Of a stretch of DNA of 64,000 nt, positions 1 to 25,028 are shown one piece after another. The notes under the pieces were generated by a model, which had not been told where the DNA came from, did no database searches, and worked only from the letters and a program-made list of their open reading frames with translations. The DNA is taken from assembly GCA_054601695.1 (NCBI GenBank), contig BAAHQB010000043.1, positions 868,001-932,000 of the forward strand, read 5' to 3'. Within the stretch, counting starts at the first letter, position 1; each line of letters begins with the position of its first letter. The DNA comes from Amorphochlora amoebiformis. Lineage: Eukaryota > Cercozoa > Chlorarachniophyceae. The position numbers were made by a program, and so were the translations under genes.

Positions 1-256
1 ACAGAAACCAAATAAGAGAGTCGGAACGCAGTCATACGGAAAAGATGGGAGGAGGAATAGAAAGGAGATGAGAGAGAGAAAAGATAAGAGAGAGAAAAGA
101 GAGAGGGAGTAAATATAGAGGGATTGAAGAGAGAGAAATTATCACTTCGTTCATTATGCGTATTCTTCCAGCGAATAGTCTGATCTCTATGCCCGGAGTG
201 AGTACTGCAGGATTAAGAATCCAAACGGGTATACATATATGTATCAGTAGATATGT

Positions 257-298
<42 letters not shown>

Positions 299-397
299 TT
301 TATGAATATATAGATAATATATACATATGAATATATGTACAAATATAACATGTATGTATATATATATATATATGTATATGTGTGTATATATTTATAT

Positions 398-442
<45 letters not shown>

Positions 443-488
443 AAATTGATGTATACATCTTAATGTAAATATGTAAATATAATAATAT

Positions 489-529
<41 letters not shown>

Positions 530-540
530 GAAATTTACTT

Positions 541-572
<32 letters not shown>

Positions 573-891
573 ATATATATATAATACATATATATATATA
601 TATATATATGTACTGGTAAACTATAAAAAGTATATATATGTATACATGTGTACAACATACATAATATAATTGGGTATTAGTGGAGCAAATATACTGGAGA
701 GACGGGAAGGTTTTCTATCCCCCCGCTGATATTGGAGAGGAGGTATCTCAATAACCGAACATATCAAATCAACATAATTAAAACTATAAGTATGTTTGTT
801 TAATATGTATAAATAGATGTATATAATATATATCTATATATTATGTATATATATATATATGTATATAATGTATGTATGTATATAATATATA

Positions 892-955
<64 letters not shown>

Positions 956-1527
956 ATAATATATATATATAGATAGATATATAGATATATTTCCCTTTAT
1001 ACAGGTCTGTATATTTACATATTTCTTGTATTATATATATATATATATATATACGTTCACGTCTTGTCAACTAATAGTCTAAAGCCCCGTTACTACCGGA
1101 TAATGCCGAGTGTTAGGCTTAACTTAGCAGTGTTTAAAGCAGTGCTTAATGATAACCGTCCAGACAGTTGATAGTTGCCCAAAGGCGTACTCAGTCTAGT
1201 CGGACATATACATATACTGTACATATACTATACACACATATATATACACATATATGCATAGACATATATATATATCTACTCACATACACTTATCTACAAA
1301 TGTTCAGATCAAATCTGCTGGAAAACATCTAGAAGCTGGTAGGGCGTGGCTTCATATCAATAAGGATCGAGGTATGTTGCATTGGATATACACGTATGTA
1401 TGTATGTAGTTATTAAACATTATATATATGTACATATATATTATTATATAAATATTTATATATAAGAGTGTGTATAAATGTAAATATATAAATATGTATA
1501 TTTATATGTATTAATACATATATATAT

Positions 1528-1563
<36 letters not shown>

Positions 1564-1617
1564 GTATAAAAATATATATTTATATATATAATGATTGTAT
1601 CATGTACATGTTTATAA

Positions 1618-1663
<46 letters not shown>

Positions 1664-1742
1664 CTAAATATTTGCATATATATAATTGTATATATGATAC
1701 ATACGCAATAATATCTGCAGATATATATATATATATATATAC

Positions 1743-1809
<67 letters not shown>

Positions 1810-1892
1810 ATATTTACATATATGTGTGTGCTTGTATATAAACGTATGCACATATATATTACACATATACACATATATATATACATACGAAC

Positions 1893-1937
<45 letters not shown>

Positions 1938-2226
1938 GTTTACACATACGTTTTCAAACACATCATATATACTCTGACCCCTTCACATTTGTATCCAGGA
2001 GCTGACATGGAACACTATGCAACAGCCCTGCCGGAAGACTTGTGGGAACTGGCTAAGTAGGTTGTATGAGGTTGTGTGCCGCTAATAGCTGATATACGTG
2101 AGTTTGTATTGAAGCTAAGTCAAGTTGTAGTCTTCATTACAGAGAGATTATTAAATAACGTACTACACACACACACACACATTATATATACACACATATA
2201 TACGCATATATACACATATATGTACA

Positions 2227-2280
<54 letters not shown>
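1..2280. other. Repeat-rich flank without a recognised gene
   Basis: The first 140 bases are purine-rich (GAGA and AAGAGAG runs). The rest is mostly interrupted (AT)n with short unique islands near 661-790, 1060-1210 and 1290-1390, and an (AC)n stretch near 2164-2180. The long open frames here translate to tyrosine/isoleucine strings and are repeat artefacts. I see no exon with credible splice borders. Confidence 0.6.
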
Positions 2281-2283
<3 letters not shown>

Positions 2284-2284
2284 G

Positions 2285-2352
2285 CGCTGATTACTATGCT
2301 ACGCTTGCTAATATATACATACATATTAGTAAGCGTAGCATACTAATCAGCG
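2285..2352. repeat. 30-bp inverted repeat (hairpin)
   Basis: Bases 2285-2314 are the reverse complement of 2323-2352 with only two mismatches, leaving an 8-base loop. The arms are ordinary mixed sequence rather than AT repeat, so the pairing is not a by-product of the microsatellites on either side. It could be a cruciform-forming site, a remnant of a foldback element, or the tip of a small RNA hairpin. Confidence 0.85.
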
Positions 2353-2418
2353 ATAGCTTCTTGTGGGAGCGATAATTATCGAAACGACACGTACTGAGAA
2401 GAAGCAGGCAGTGGAGTG

Positions 2419-2484
<66 letters not shown>

Positions 2485-2529
2485 CCATGGTCTAATAACA
2501 ATAATTATTATATATACAATGTATGTCTA

Positions 2530-2571
<42 letters not shown>

Positions 2572-2580
2572 CAATATATA

Positions 2581-2654
<74 letters not shown>

Positions 2655-2659
2655 GTAAA

Positions 2660-3529
2660 ATATTGTGCTCATATCTACGGTGTTTATCATGCGCAAAGAC
2701 GTTTCTATAGATGGTACGAGATTCTGAGATTCTAAATAAGTCAGCATGAGTTGATCCAGTAGATTCCAGTTGAGGCTTAGTCATTGGGCTTGTGACATCA
2801 TACTGGTCATCATGCTAAGATGATGGCGTGCGTAAACTAAGCTTATGATTATAACATCAAGTATATCCATCTAGATTAATTATACTAATTAATTATACTT
2901 GCATATACTCGACTGTAGTATACGTTCGTGCGTACGCGTATTTCGCACCGTACGTATAATGTACGATGAACGTACGTATTGTAGAAGTAGTTAGTGGTGT
3001 TACTCGTTCGTAACATCGGCCGATAGCTGCATTACGTGCATATTCGAGTGATTGGTTGGCACAATCTAGACAATATATATGAAATATGTATCCCTGGTTG
3101 ACATCGTCGGATATGGTGTTAAGATGTTCTGAGACATACGAATTGGACGGTACGTAACATAAAAAATGACAAACAGCATTGATATGCACTGGTGTGAACC
3201 GAAATTATGAAATAATCTTTGAAGTTTACGGACCAAATTATGGTTCTGCGCACGTAAGATAATACATCACCTGGATCTAGTTGATCAGGAACTGAACATA
3301 CGTATAATATGTCGATACTCTAGTACTAGTTACTACAATGAGTGATAACTGGACACCTAGACTTCGTATACATTTTCCTTTGCAAAATGATACAGGCAAT
3401 TTTATCATGATACGTACGTACATACGCGCAGCATGTCGGTAAATGCATATGTCACACTGGCTGGCTACTTAAAAGCATTGAAGAGTTAAGATCTAGATAC
3501 TAGAGATATACTCTAGATACTAGCCTATG

Positions 3530-3575
<46 letters not shown>

Positions 3576-3660
3576 TAGATATAGTACTACTAGTACTAGT
3601 AGTCTAGTACTACTAGTATATATGAGTATATAAAATATATACGTAAACATATTGCAATAT

Positions 3661-3716
<56 letters not shown>

Positions 3717-4330
3717 TATAGCTAGTATCATTATGTATCTAGTATATACATAAATAGATATAGTATATACTAGATATACCATGAATCAGATTCATGATCG
3801 TGATCAAAGTACATATATCGTATACAAGTCAATTTGTAAATCATTCGGCACTAGAATTTAGCGGGTGGAGTTATATAATTATTATTCATAAGTGGCCCAG
3901 CACGATTCATTTATCGTCGAAGGGTTTTTAGGGATCCAGGTGAGCATGATAATTGAAAATTCGCCCGGATGATTTAGTCTAGACGGTCACTGCTCCAGAT
4001 GAAGCTAATACTCTAGCTAATCTATAACGGAGATAATCGTCGTGACGTCGTACCAGTGCAAGCCTATGCTCATGAAGCAATACTTCCGTTCATCGAATTC
4101 CTACTCCCTGTATGTGTATCTAGTATATATTGTATATACATTGTCCAATATGTATGTATCATAAATTATGCATGGGGTGGCTAATATTAGTGTTTGATTG
4201 TAGGGTACAATGAAATATGATATAAGTCTAACAGTTACCTGACCGACATACTGACATTTCGATGGGCATCGCCACAGCTATTGGCTCCTTTCTGTGTTTT
4301 CTCCTAAAAATATATGAGTATATTTTCCAA
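2660..4330. other. Unique-sequence block, no gene recognised
   Basis: This 1.6-kb block has normal composition apart from three (AT)n tracts (near 3534-3574, 3662-3715 and the right edge). A 98-codon open frame on the minus strand (2893-3189) resembles no family known to me and lacks clear splice context, so I do not call it a gene. CTAG and TACGTA words are unusually frequent, especially at 3480-3780. Confidence 0.5.
3480..3780. repeat. CTAG-rich low-complexity segment
   Basis: CTAG, ACTAG and TAGTACTAG words recur many times around an (AT)n tract. The words are self-complementary, so the segment is dense in short palindromes. A similar segment lies at 22040-22560. Confidence 0.6.
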
Positions 4331-4421
4331 ATGTAATAAACAGACATGAATATGTATATATATATATATATATTATATATATGTGCATATATATGTATAT
4401 ATATATATATGTATATATATG

Positions 4422-4457
<36 letters not shown>

Positions 4458-4534
4458 CATATATATTTATATACATATAGATATATCTTGTATATATATA
4501 TATACATATATATATATATTATATACATATATAC

Positions 4535-4567
<33 letters not shown>

Positions 4568-4669
4568 CTTGTATATATATATATATTATATTAGATATGT
4601 ATGTATATAAATACAAAACAATATATGTGCGTGTGTGATAAACACACAACATATATACATATGCATTAC

Positions 4670-4707
<38 letters not shown>

Positions 4708-4709
4708 TA

Positions 4710-4809
<100 letters not shown>

Positions 4810-4916
4810 GAAATCTTGTACAAATATTATTATACAATGCATCTAACCACATAACCTAGACAAGTTCATCGCAGATATACTTGAAAACATATCTAAACTT
4901 TGCAGAAACATATATC

Positions 4917-4969
<53 letters not shown>

Positions 4970-5013
4970 TATCATATGTAATACACGAAATGACAAACGT
5001 ATGTTCTCAGGAC

Positions 5014-5321
5014 TCACATATTGATCTGCACGAGGTTATACCACAGCAACCCCAGCAATGACACCATATATCCCTGAGATAGTATTAAGGCGCGTTTTCT
5101 AGAGGGTCTAATTGTGGTTAGGAGTATTAAAGTATTAGAGGTTACTGTTGCTTTTAGGGTTGAAAGGGAGTCTCCCCAGAATACTACTGAGACACCCACC
5201 TGCATTTATATGTAGACTTATATACATTTATGTATAAATAAATACATACATGCGTATACAATATATGTATATGTATATACATATATATATATATATAATA
5301 TATATATATATAATGTATATA

Positions 5322-5361
<40 letters not shown>

Positions 5362-5369
5362 TGTATACA

Positions 5370-5412
<43 letters not shown>

Positions 5413-5416
5413 TATA

Positions 5417-5461
<45 letters not shown>

Positions 5462-6148
5462 TGTGACATAATTAGATAAACACACACTATATTGGCCAAA
5501 TGTACATACCACAAATATACTTCTTAGTGGCCCAAGTAACTTAAGGGTCAGAGCATTAGTCGCCTGATAGGTGTAGACTTGGATTAGGGTTAGACTTGGA
5601 TTAGGGTTAGGTTTGATTAGGGTTGGGGTTTGATTAGGGTTAGGGTTTGATTAAGGTTAGGGTTTGATTCAGGATAGATTGAATTAGGGTTAGGGTTGGA
5701 TAAGGTTTAGGACTTGGATTATGTTTAGGGTTTGATTAGGGGTTTGATTAAGTATAGATTTGATTAGGATAGAGTTGGATTGGGGTTAGAGTTGGATTAG
5801 GGTTAGCGTTGGATTAGAGTTAGAGTTGGATTAGAGAGAGTTGGATTAGGGTGAGGGTTGGATGAGGATTAGACTAGGGTTTGATTAGGTTTGATAAGGG
5901 TTAGACTTGGATTAGGGTTTTGGTTTGATTGGGGCTAGGTTGGATTAGGGGTAAGGTTGGATTAGGGTTAGTTATTGGATTAGATAAGGGTTGGAATAGG
6001 CTTATGGATTGATTAGGGAGAGGATTGGATTAGGGTTAGGGTTAGATTAGGGTTAAGTTTAGGGTTGGATTAGGACCCTATCGATACACCTTCTCACACC
6101 CTAACCGTAAACCCTACCCTAACCCAGCCTAACCCTGGCCCTAATTGC

Positions 6149-6220
<72 letters not shown>

Positions 6221-6263
6221 TTATATATACATGTATATACATACATATATATGTATACATATG

Positions 6264-6318
<55 letters not shown>

Positions 6319-6678
6319 TCCTTGTATGATTTGCTAAGAATATACGTATCTTAATCTTGCATCTCAACAAAACCCTATCCCTAATCCACTCAGAACAAAC
6401 AGGGCAAGGGATAGGATTAGGGTTAAGAATTAGGTTTAGGGTTAGGGTTTAGGGTTAGCGATAGGGTTGGGTTACGGCTGAGAGTTGGGGTTTAGGATTA
6501 AGATTAGGGCTATAGATACCTGAACTACCCATAGGGTACAGAGGTGTTGAATGAAGCCTAATGACCCTGCCATGACGAATATCTGAACATGTTTAAATGA
6601 TTGCATAGGAAAAATACATATGTAAACATATATATATATAATTTACATACACACACACATATACACATATATATATAC

Positions 6679-6717
<39 letters not shown>

Positions 6718-6807
6718 ATGTGTATACTATTTATATATGTACATATATCATTATTATTATAATATTATATATATACATAAATACATATATATATATACAT
6801 GTACAAC

Positions 6808-6848
<41 letters not shown>

Positions 6849-6942
6849 CAACGTACACACATATGCACAAATGTGTATTTACATATACATATAAACGCAT
6901 AAAAATAATATATACATATGCATATTACATATGTATATATAC

Positions 6943-6981
<39 letters not shown>

Positions 6982-7062
6982 TGTATATATATATATATGT
7001 ATATATATCTTTACATGTATTATCTTTTCAACATATGTATATATATTTATAGATGTATATGC

Positions 7063-7119
<57 letters not shown>

Positions 7120-7124
7120 CATAT

Positions 7125-7164
<40 letters not shown>

Positions 7165-7216
7165 TTACATGTATTATCTTTTCAACATATGTATATATAA
7201 TTATAGATGTATATGC

Positions 7217-7249
<33 letters not shown>

Positions 7250-7565
7250 CATATTGATATATATATATATATATACATATATATACATATATATACTTAT
7301 ATACATTTATACATAATATATATATATATATATACACGTAGAATGCACCGACAGAGTAAAAAGGTATGAATATATATCATACAGGCAGTAAATAGGCATG
7401 CAAAAACAAAAATAACGTAACAATAATGATAACAATGACTAAAACGATCATTACATTAGTGGTAATAGTATTAAATAATAATATGAATAATACTGATGAT
7501 AATCTATACCATCGGATTGCTTGCTATCGTCTCAAGACCCTGAAATATATAAATACGCATACATA

Positions 7566-7607
<42 letters not shown>

Positions 7608-7706
7608 ACATACACACATATATACACATGTACTTATATACACACATACATATAACGTATATGCATAATGTTCTCTTACATGTATATATACATGTCCATA
7701 CATAAA

Positions 7707-7740
<34 letters not shown>

Positions 7741-7865
7741 AAAATGTATATATATATATATATATATTTGTATGTATAAATATATATATATATATATATA
7801 TGTATGTATATCGAGATATTTATGCATGTGTATATGTGCATATATGTATACATTTATACATGTAC

Positions 7866-7913
<48 letters not shown>

Positions 7914-7955
7914 ATATATATATGTGTGTGTGTACTATATTTAGTACACACACAC

Positions 7956-7986
<31 letters not shown>

Positions 7987-8266
7987 CATATATATGTATA
8001 TACATATATATATATATATATACATACATATAAATGTATATATTGTATGTATGTGTTTATGTAAAGACGTATATACATACGCAATATGTGTATATTCTGG
8101 CATGCCATACTCTACATACATATATATACATATATACATGTATATAAATATATCCACATTCACACATATATACATACATACATATATATATATACATCTA
8201 TATATATATATATATATAATATATATATATATATATAAATACATATACATACACATACATACACAA

Positions 8267-8307
<41 letters not shown>

Positions 8308-8352
8308 CACATACATACATACAAAAGTACATATACATACACACACACACAT

Positions 8353-8396
<44 letters not shown>

Positions 8397-8810
8397 TATG
8401 TACACATGTATAAAACTACTTTACATACATAAATATATTATACATATACATATATACACAGGTACGTACACAAAAACATTTACATTCTTTCATTACATCT
8501 CAACTACTACAATCCCAATCCCACCAAACCTAACACTATACCAAGCCAAATCTACACCTCTACCTGCCTTAAATTAACCCCGACCACACCGACCCTAACC
8601 CTAACCCTAACCCCTAGTATTACCTTGGCATTTAGAGCAGGTTTCTCGAACAGGGACACTGCCATCAGAGCGGCGATGGTACAGGGTGGGGACATGAGGT
8701 AAAGACCCTCTACCACTGTCAGCTTCGAGTCTACGAGAGGAGGGAGAGGGAGAGAAAGAGGGGTGAGGGATGTATATGATGTATGGATCATCTTGTGTTA
8801 ATTTATATGG

Positions 8811-8843
<33 letters not shown>

Positions 8844-8857
8844 TATGTATATCTATA

Positions 8858-8906
<49 letters not shown>

Positions 8907-8936
8907 TATATATAAGTAGTGTACATATATATATAT

Positions 8937-8967
<31 letters not shown>

Positions 8968-9265
8968 CACACACATGTGTCTTTATGTGTATGTATATAT
9001 TTATATATATATATATATACATGTATATATATATTCACACATCTATCTATATATATATGTATGTATATATATGTATATGTATACATATGTATATATATAT
9101 GTATATGTGTATGTGTAATATGTATGTGTGTGTGTATACATTCACACACAACGATAGACATACATGTGTATGTATGTATGAGTATATATATATATATATG
9201 TATATATTTGTATAATACAATAAATATGTATAATACATATGTATATGTATGTGTGTGTATATGTA

Positions 9266-9309
<44 letters not shown>

Positions 9310-9361
9310 ACATATGTATTAAATATATACATATGTATTAAATATATACATACATATACAC

Positions 9362-9414
<53 letters not shown>

Positions 9415-9629
9415 ATATATATACATATACTTAATAACGTACATACACGATGCAAATACACACGTACTCTCCGTTTCCTCCCCCCCCCCCTTCTCTCTCG
9501 TCCAAACGTTATATCCAACCCCATCACCTTCGAGTAACGACTGGGTTAGCACACATCTAGTTGCCTCCGAGAGGCACGATAAAAGCATAATGCCTACCCC
9601 CAGCCACGATAACCCTCCCTGATGTGTAT

Positions 9630-9697
<68 letters not shown>

Positions 9698-9847
9698 CAT
9701 ATATATATAGAAACATATATATGTATGTATGTATGAAATATATCCATATAAATATCTGCATATTCTACATATCCATATAAATATCTGCATATTCTACATA
9801 ATATATATATATATATATATATTGACAATATATATATATATATAAGT

Positions 9848-9901
<54 letters not shown>

Positions 9902-9966
9902 GTGTGCGTGTGTGTAAAGATATACATACAAATATAATACTAATGTGAAAAAATATAATACTAATT

Positions 9967-10017
<51 letters not shown>

Positions 10018-10272
10018 GCATATATATACAAATATATTATATATGTATGTGTATACATAGATATATATACATATATCTATATTTATATTACGTATATATA
10101 TATATGTATATAAATATATATATATATATATATGAGTGTATATATATACATATATATATATAATATATGTATAATTTAATTGGTCGTTAGGGTTATAACT
10201 TGGGGTAAAAGCTAGTATTGGGATTAGGGTTAAGGCTAGGTTTGGGGTTGGTGATAATGGGACGTATAGTTT

Positions 10273-10318
<46 letters not shown>

Positions 10319-10652
10319 TTATATATATAGATGGATACATGCATAATTATATATAACATAATCCCACCTCACCAAACCCGCTAATCACCGCTCCACACAC
10401 AATCGCACATGTGCTGGCAACCTAGGGTAAGTCTCGGATTAACATCGGGGTTAGAGGAATGGTTACGTTTGGCTAGATTCAGGGTTACATCCGGTGGATT
10501 TAAGGTTAAGTTGGGTTCTCGCTGTGTCGGATTAGTGTGAGGCTTGTGTTTGTTTTCTGGTGGGAATTGACAGTATGGTGGAGTTAGAGTGGATATGTAT
10601 ATATGTATATATATTATATACATACATATATATATATATATAATATACGTAA

Positions 10653-10692
<40 letters not shown>

Positions 10693-10748
10693 ATATATAT
10701 ATGTATGTATGTATATAATATGTATATATATATATATTATATATATAA

Positions 10749-10804
<56 letters not shown>

Positions 10805-11180
10805 TGTTAACGCAGTGGAAGTCTGGACAGAGGTCCGATTGAAGTCTTTCCGAATTCTGATTTTAACTTTCCATGTTGCATGGGTACTTACTCCTGACTA
10901 CAAACGAAGAGGGTACTGGGTAACATTTAGGCGTGACATGCCGTGACGTCACCACGATATGCCGACGTCACACTTTGTCACGGTACCACGGAAGCCCGTT
11001 ACTACCGGGTACGGACGGGTACCACAGGGTACCCGGATGATACGATCTCCGAACGATCTCCAGAATCTCCATCGATCTCGAGCGGTCTATATTAGGGCTA
11101 CGATAACGTTTCAATACTGTAGAAATCTACTCATCGATCTGCGTTTACTGATGCTATCTGTATCATTGTATCTCTGCACT

Positions 11181-11226
<46 letters not shown>

Positions 11227-11788
11227 GTACATACATATATATATATATATATATATGTACATATATATAACTGGGTAGGAAAGGGTTGTTGAGTTAGTAA
11301 CCAGCTGGAGATGAAAGGGGAGCATATCACATGCGAGGAGGAGCGCCATGGTCATAACGGGCGTTGTAGCTTTCAGCATCTGGGTTTACTCAAATGTAAA
11401 TGTTTACATATTTGTTTATATATATATATATGTGTGTGTGTGTATATATATATTATATATAATGTATATATAGTAGTATACTTATAAAACATATTCATGA
11501 GGCTAGAACTTGTACCGCCCCATCTACCCCTTTGTCTCTCCCTGAGGACAAGCCCCCAACGTGTCCACAAACAATCGCCCACTAACTCCTTCTCTCTCTC
11601 TCTCTCTCTTACCCCCTTTCCGCCCATCTCTCCCTTTCCCTCCCTCTCTCTCAATTTTTCTCCTCGTACCCTCTCTCTCTCGGCTTCTCGAATCTCAAGC
11701 TCACCTGAATGAAGGATATTGAGAGGTAGAGATAGGCCGCCATGCCCGTGACCACGCTCGAAGTCACGAAGAGTGACAGGAGAATCAC
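5014..11788 (-). CDS. Triose-phosphate / nucleotide-sugar transporter-like protein (10 exons, 5' end not found)
   Basis: Predicted polytopic membrane transporter of the drug/metabolite superfamily, TPT-like; the substrate and membrane are unknown. Exons in transcript order: 11705-11788, 11302-11379, 10368-10421, 9528-9618, 8624-8730, 7510-7539, 6520-6582, 5510-5563, 5146-5199, 5014-5073. All phases join, giving 224 codons and a TGA stop at 5014-5016. Family landmarks read in the correct order: [14 protein letters not shown] (KATTPV motif), [25 protein letters not shown] (R..LTQ.LL motif), [31 protein letters not shown] (the ALTLKV-like motif with its lysine) and [16 protein letters not shown] proteins usually have 300-400 residues, so about 100 amino-terminal residues must come from exons above 11788 that I could not find. 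The introns hold (AT)n, TTAGGG-like arrays (5575-6140, 6355-6515) and a SINE-like element (10806-11186). The family call is firm; the substrate is not. Confidence 0.9.
5575..6140. repeat. Degenerate telomere-like (TTAGGG)n array in an intron
   Basis: About 560 bases of GGATTAGGGTTAGG-type units with frequent substitutions and indels lie in the transporter intron between exons 5510-5563 and 6520-6582. The last 80 bases switch to the CCCTAA orientation. A second patch lies at 6355-6515. The degeneracy and the position inside a gene argue against an active telomere. Confidence 0.85.
7008..7219. repeat. Direct repeat of about 59 bp inside an intron
   Basis: Bases 7008-7066 (starting ATCTTTACATGTATTATC) recur almost unchanged at 7161-7219. 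The copies are separated by (AT)n and are embedded in it, as expected for unequal exchange or slippage between microsatellite tracts. Confidence 0.8.
10806..11186 (+). mobile_element. SINE-like dispersed element, copy 1
   Basis: The left end reads GTTAACGCAGTGG and then AGGTCCGATTGAAGTC. These resemble the tRNA internal promoter boxes A and B and match the tRNA-like ends of the copies at 25024-25287 and 40258-40566. The right half (CGATCTCCGAACGATCTCC, and CACTAACAATAT at the end) matches 27421-27719 and the reverse complement of 28146-28575. The element contains TGACGTCA-type palindromes (10945-10985) and GGGTACC words. It lies in a transporter intron. Confidence 0.6.
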
Positions 11789-21907
<10,119 letters not shown>

Positions 21908-22039
21908 TTTCAAGACAGAGAATGGCAAAGTGGCGAATTCGGCTCCGTGCATTTCTTCCATATCAAATTATATTGGTTATATTTTGTTATAAATCATACA
22001 TGTACGATGTATAATACTTATTAAATGATAGACTTTAAT

Positions 22040-22560
22040 AATCATTACTAGACTAATTCTAGTAGATTAGATGTGCATGCATGCTAGTGCGTGGGTCAAA
22101 TATTAATATATCTTCTAGATTAACACTAACAACTAGCTCAGAGCCTTAAATTAGACTAGTAGACTCTGCTCAGTCTCTGAGTCTAGAGAGTCTAGAGATT
22201 AGAGAGAGTCTCTCTAGTCTCTAGAGTCTAAATATGATCTAGGACTACGTATGTACATTAGCTGAACTAGTCTAGTAGGTGCTATCCAAAACAAGTTAAA
22301 GTTAACTAGTTCTAGTAGTTACTAGAGTTAAGTCACTCATAGCTAGATAGCCTATTCTAACACTGCGGCCCGGGCTTACTTCGATGGTAACAGCATGATC
22401 AAGACATCATGGCACTAATACCTAGAAGTCCGATAGTCTAGATAGTATGACTACCGCTGACTTTTGCAACTACTAGAACTAGGCCTTTAGTCTAGTAGTC
22501 TGGTCGGTGCATGGGTATCTACTAGATCTATCTTAAGTATTAACTAGATTAAATATTTTA
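22040..22560. repeat. CTAG/TCTAGA-rich low-complexity block
   Basis: CTAG occurs dozens of times in about 500 bases, for example TAGTCTCTAGAGTCTA and AGTCTAGAGAGTCTAGAGAT. The block resembles 3480-3780 and contains no AT repeat, so it is a distinct kind of simple sequence. Confidence 0.7.
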
Positions 22561-22672
22561 CCGTGGTCATCTAGGTCATTCACTAGATTCCGTACGTCTA
22601 GGTAATCATCAACTTCTAATGTCTTAAAAATGCACATGTAACGCTTAGGTTGCAACGCCTCAGGTTGCGCAT

Positions 22673-22730
22673 CCTCTAGCTCTACACATACCTTATATCA
22701 ACCTCTAGCTCTACACATACCTTATATCAA
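22673..22730. repeat. Perfect 29-bp tandem duplication
   Basis: A 29-base unit beginning CCTCTAGCTCTACACATACC occurs twice head to tail without a mismatch (22673-22701 and 22702-22730). The perfect identity suggests a recent event. Confidence 0.95.
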
Positions 22731-22749
22731 GAAAAACTAGAGAAAACAA

Positions 22750-22925
22750 AACAATATTACTTAAGTTGCCGTCAAGCCGAAGTTCCTCCCAGTGATTTCC
22801 ACAATCTACTATTTGAAACCGAAGGATAAGAGAAGAACGTATGAGATTTGGACGACGTTTAGGTGCTCGAAACCACCGTTTGCCCGCCAGTTGGCAGAGA
22901 CAATGCTGTGTGTGATGTGGTCATA
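22750..22925. other. Unique block open on both strands; possible exon of unknown protein
   Basis: On the plus strand one frame is open from just after a TAA near 22760 to a TAA near 22924 (57 codons: VAVKPKFLPVISTIYYL, then KPKDKRRTYEIWTTF). On the minus strand an AG-preceded frame starting DYDHITHSIVSANW runs about 39 codons to a TAG. I recognise neither protein. One may be an exon, but the strand cannot be decided. Confidence 0.25.
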
Positions 22926-23028
22926 ATCCTGTAGGAGTATCATAATGACGCAGTCAGTGATCATATGTAATATGAATTGATCAAATTATCTATAGACATA
23001 TATACATTGATATATGTATATATATATT

Positions 23029-23059
<31 letters not shown>

Positions 23060-23070
23060 CAGACACACAC

Positions 23071-23115
<45 letters not shown>

Positions 23116-23271
23116 GTATATATAATATATAGATACACACGTGTATATAAATGTGTAAAAATAATTAACATACGTATAACATCTACTCGAATTAACACAT
23201 TATTTCTGTATATATGTGTGTATATGTATATATGCTATATATTTATGTATGTGTGTCCATGTTCATTACAT

Positions 23272-23309
<38 letters not shown>

Positions 23310-23318
23310 ATAGTATAT

Positions 23319-23379
<61 letters not shown>

Positions 23380-23615
23380 TATTATAAATATATCTATAAC
23401 ATCTATATAATATATATTCATATGTATATATCTATATATATATATGTATATACTTAATGTATAGATATATACACAAACATGTGTGTGTATATATGTACAT
23501 ACAGTGTACGTATATATATATATGTATATAGTGTACGTATTATATATGTATATATAGTGTACGTATAATATATATATGCATATACATGTATGTACATAAA
23601 CATATATGTGTATAT

Positions 23616-23740
<125 letters not shown>

Positions 23741-23879
23741 GTATATATGTATGTATGTATATATATATATATATATTTGTAAAATTATATATGTTCTCAT
23801 TCATACGTGTTCGTGCCCCGCCTTGTTTTTGTCGTGTCATAGCTCGAAGATTTGGCTGTTAAGAATATCTTTATTGTAA

Positions 23880-23932
<53 letters not shown>

Positions 23933-24166
23933 GTAGATATATATATATATATATCTATATACATATTTATAAAGACATATATATATATATATATATACTA
24001 TATATATACATATATAAATATATATATATATATAATTATATATATATATATAATATACTGTATGGGAATACTAATTTATGAAATAATGGATACACAACTA
24101 TCTATATTTTATATTACTATATACATACATATATAAATATATATATTATATATATATATATATCTA

Positions 24167-24204
<38 letters not shown>

Positions 24205-24625
24205 TAAATGTATGCACATATATATACTATATATATATGTATACATAAGTAAGTATACTTATACATACATCTGTGTAGATATCTAAAGATATTTATAGGT
24301 GTACGCAATATTTATAGGCATACATTATATATTTCTACATATATTGCTATATATTCCATTGTACATATTTCATGTGCAAATGTAGTTCAGTAGCTGCATA
24401 CCTTCCATGGAAGTTAGGTGGCGTTCGGAGGCCTTTGTATCCTTGTATACAAACGCGAGACTCCTCAAGTCCTATAATAACGGTGCATTAAACAAAAAAC
24501 ATGTACAATTTAACATGTATGTTTTATGCCTGGGGTGTTCCATAAGAACCCTTCCTCGAAGGGAAGAACCACAAGTACAGATACATATAAATATGTATAT
24601 ATATGACATATTATACATATATATA

Positions 24626-24670
<45 letters not shown>

Positions 24671-24813
24671 TTATATATGTTTATATGTATACATGTAAAT
24701 ATATATTTGTATGCATTTTCCTTTATTTACATCATATATTTAAAATAATACATGGATATATTTGCATGCATACATTACATTCACATATAATATATCCATA
24801 CACAAACATTTAC

Positions 24814-24851
<38 letters not shown>

Positions 24852-24894
24852 TTATATGTATATATTTATATATATATATGTTATATCTATATAC

Positions 24895-24954
<60 letters not shown>

Positions 24955-24960
24955 GTACAT

Positions 24961-25023
<63 letters not shown>

Positions 25024-25028
<5 letters not shown>

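Noticed and set aside
2893-3189. 98-codon minus-strand gene
   Set aside because: Normal composition, but no homologous motif, no splice partners, and a frame of this length is expected by chance in unique sequence.
5575-6140. Chromosome end (telomere)
   Set aside because: The repeats are degenerate, flanked by coding exons of one gene on both sides, and repeated in many introns.
24050-24100. Kinase-like fragment [13 protein letters not shown]
   Set aside because: It resembles the GILIYEM segment of AGC kinases, but no acceptor precedes it, it runs into AT repeat, and no other kinase motif is nearby.
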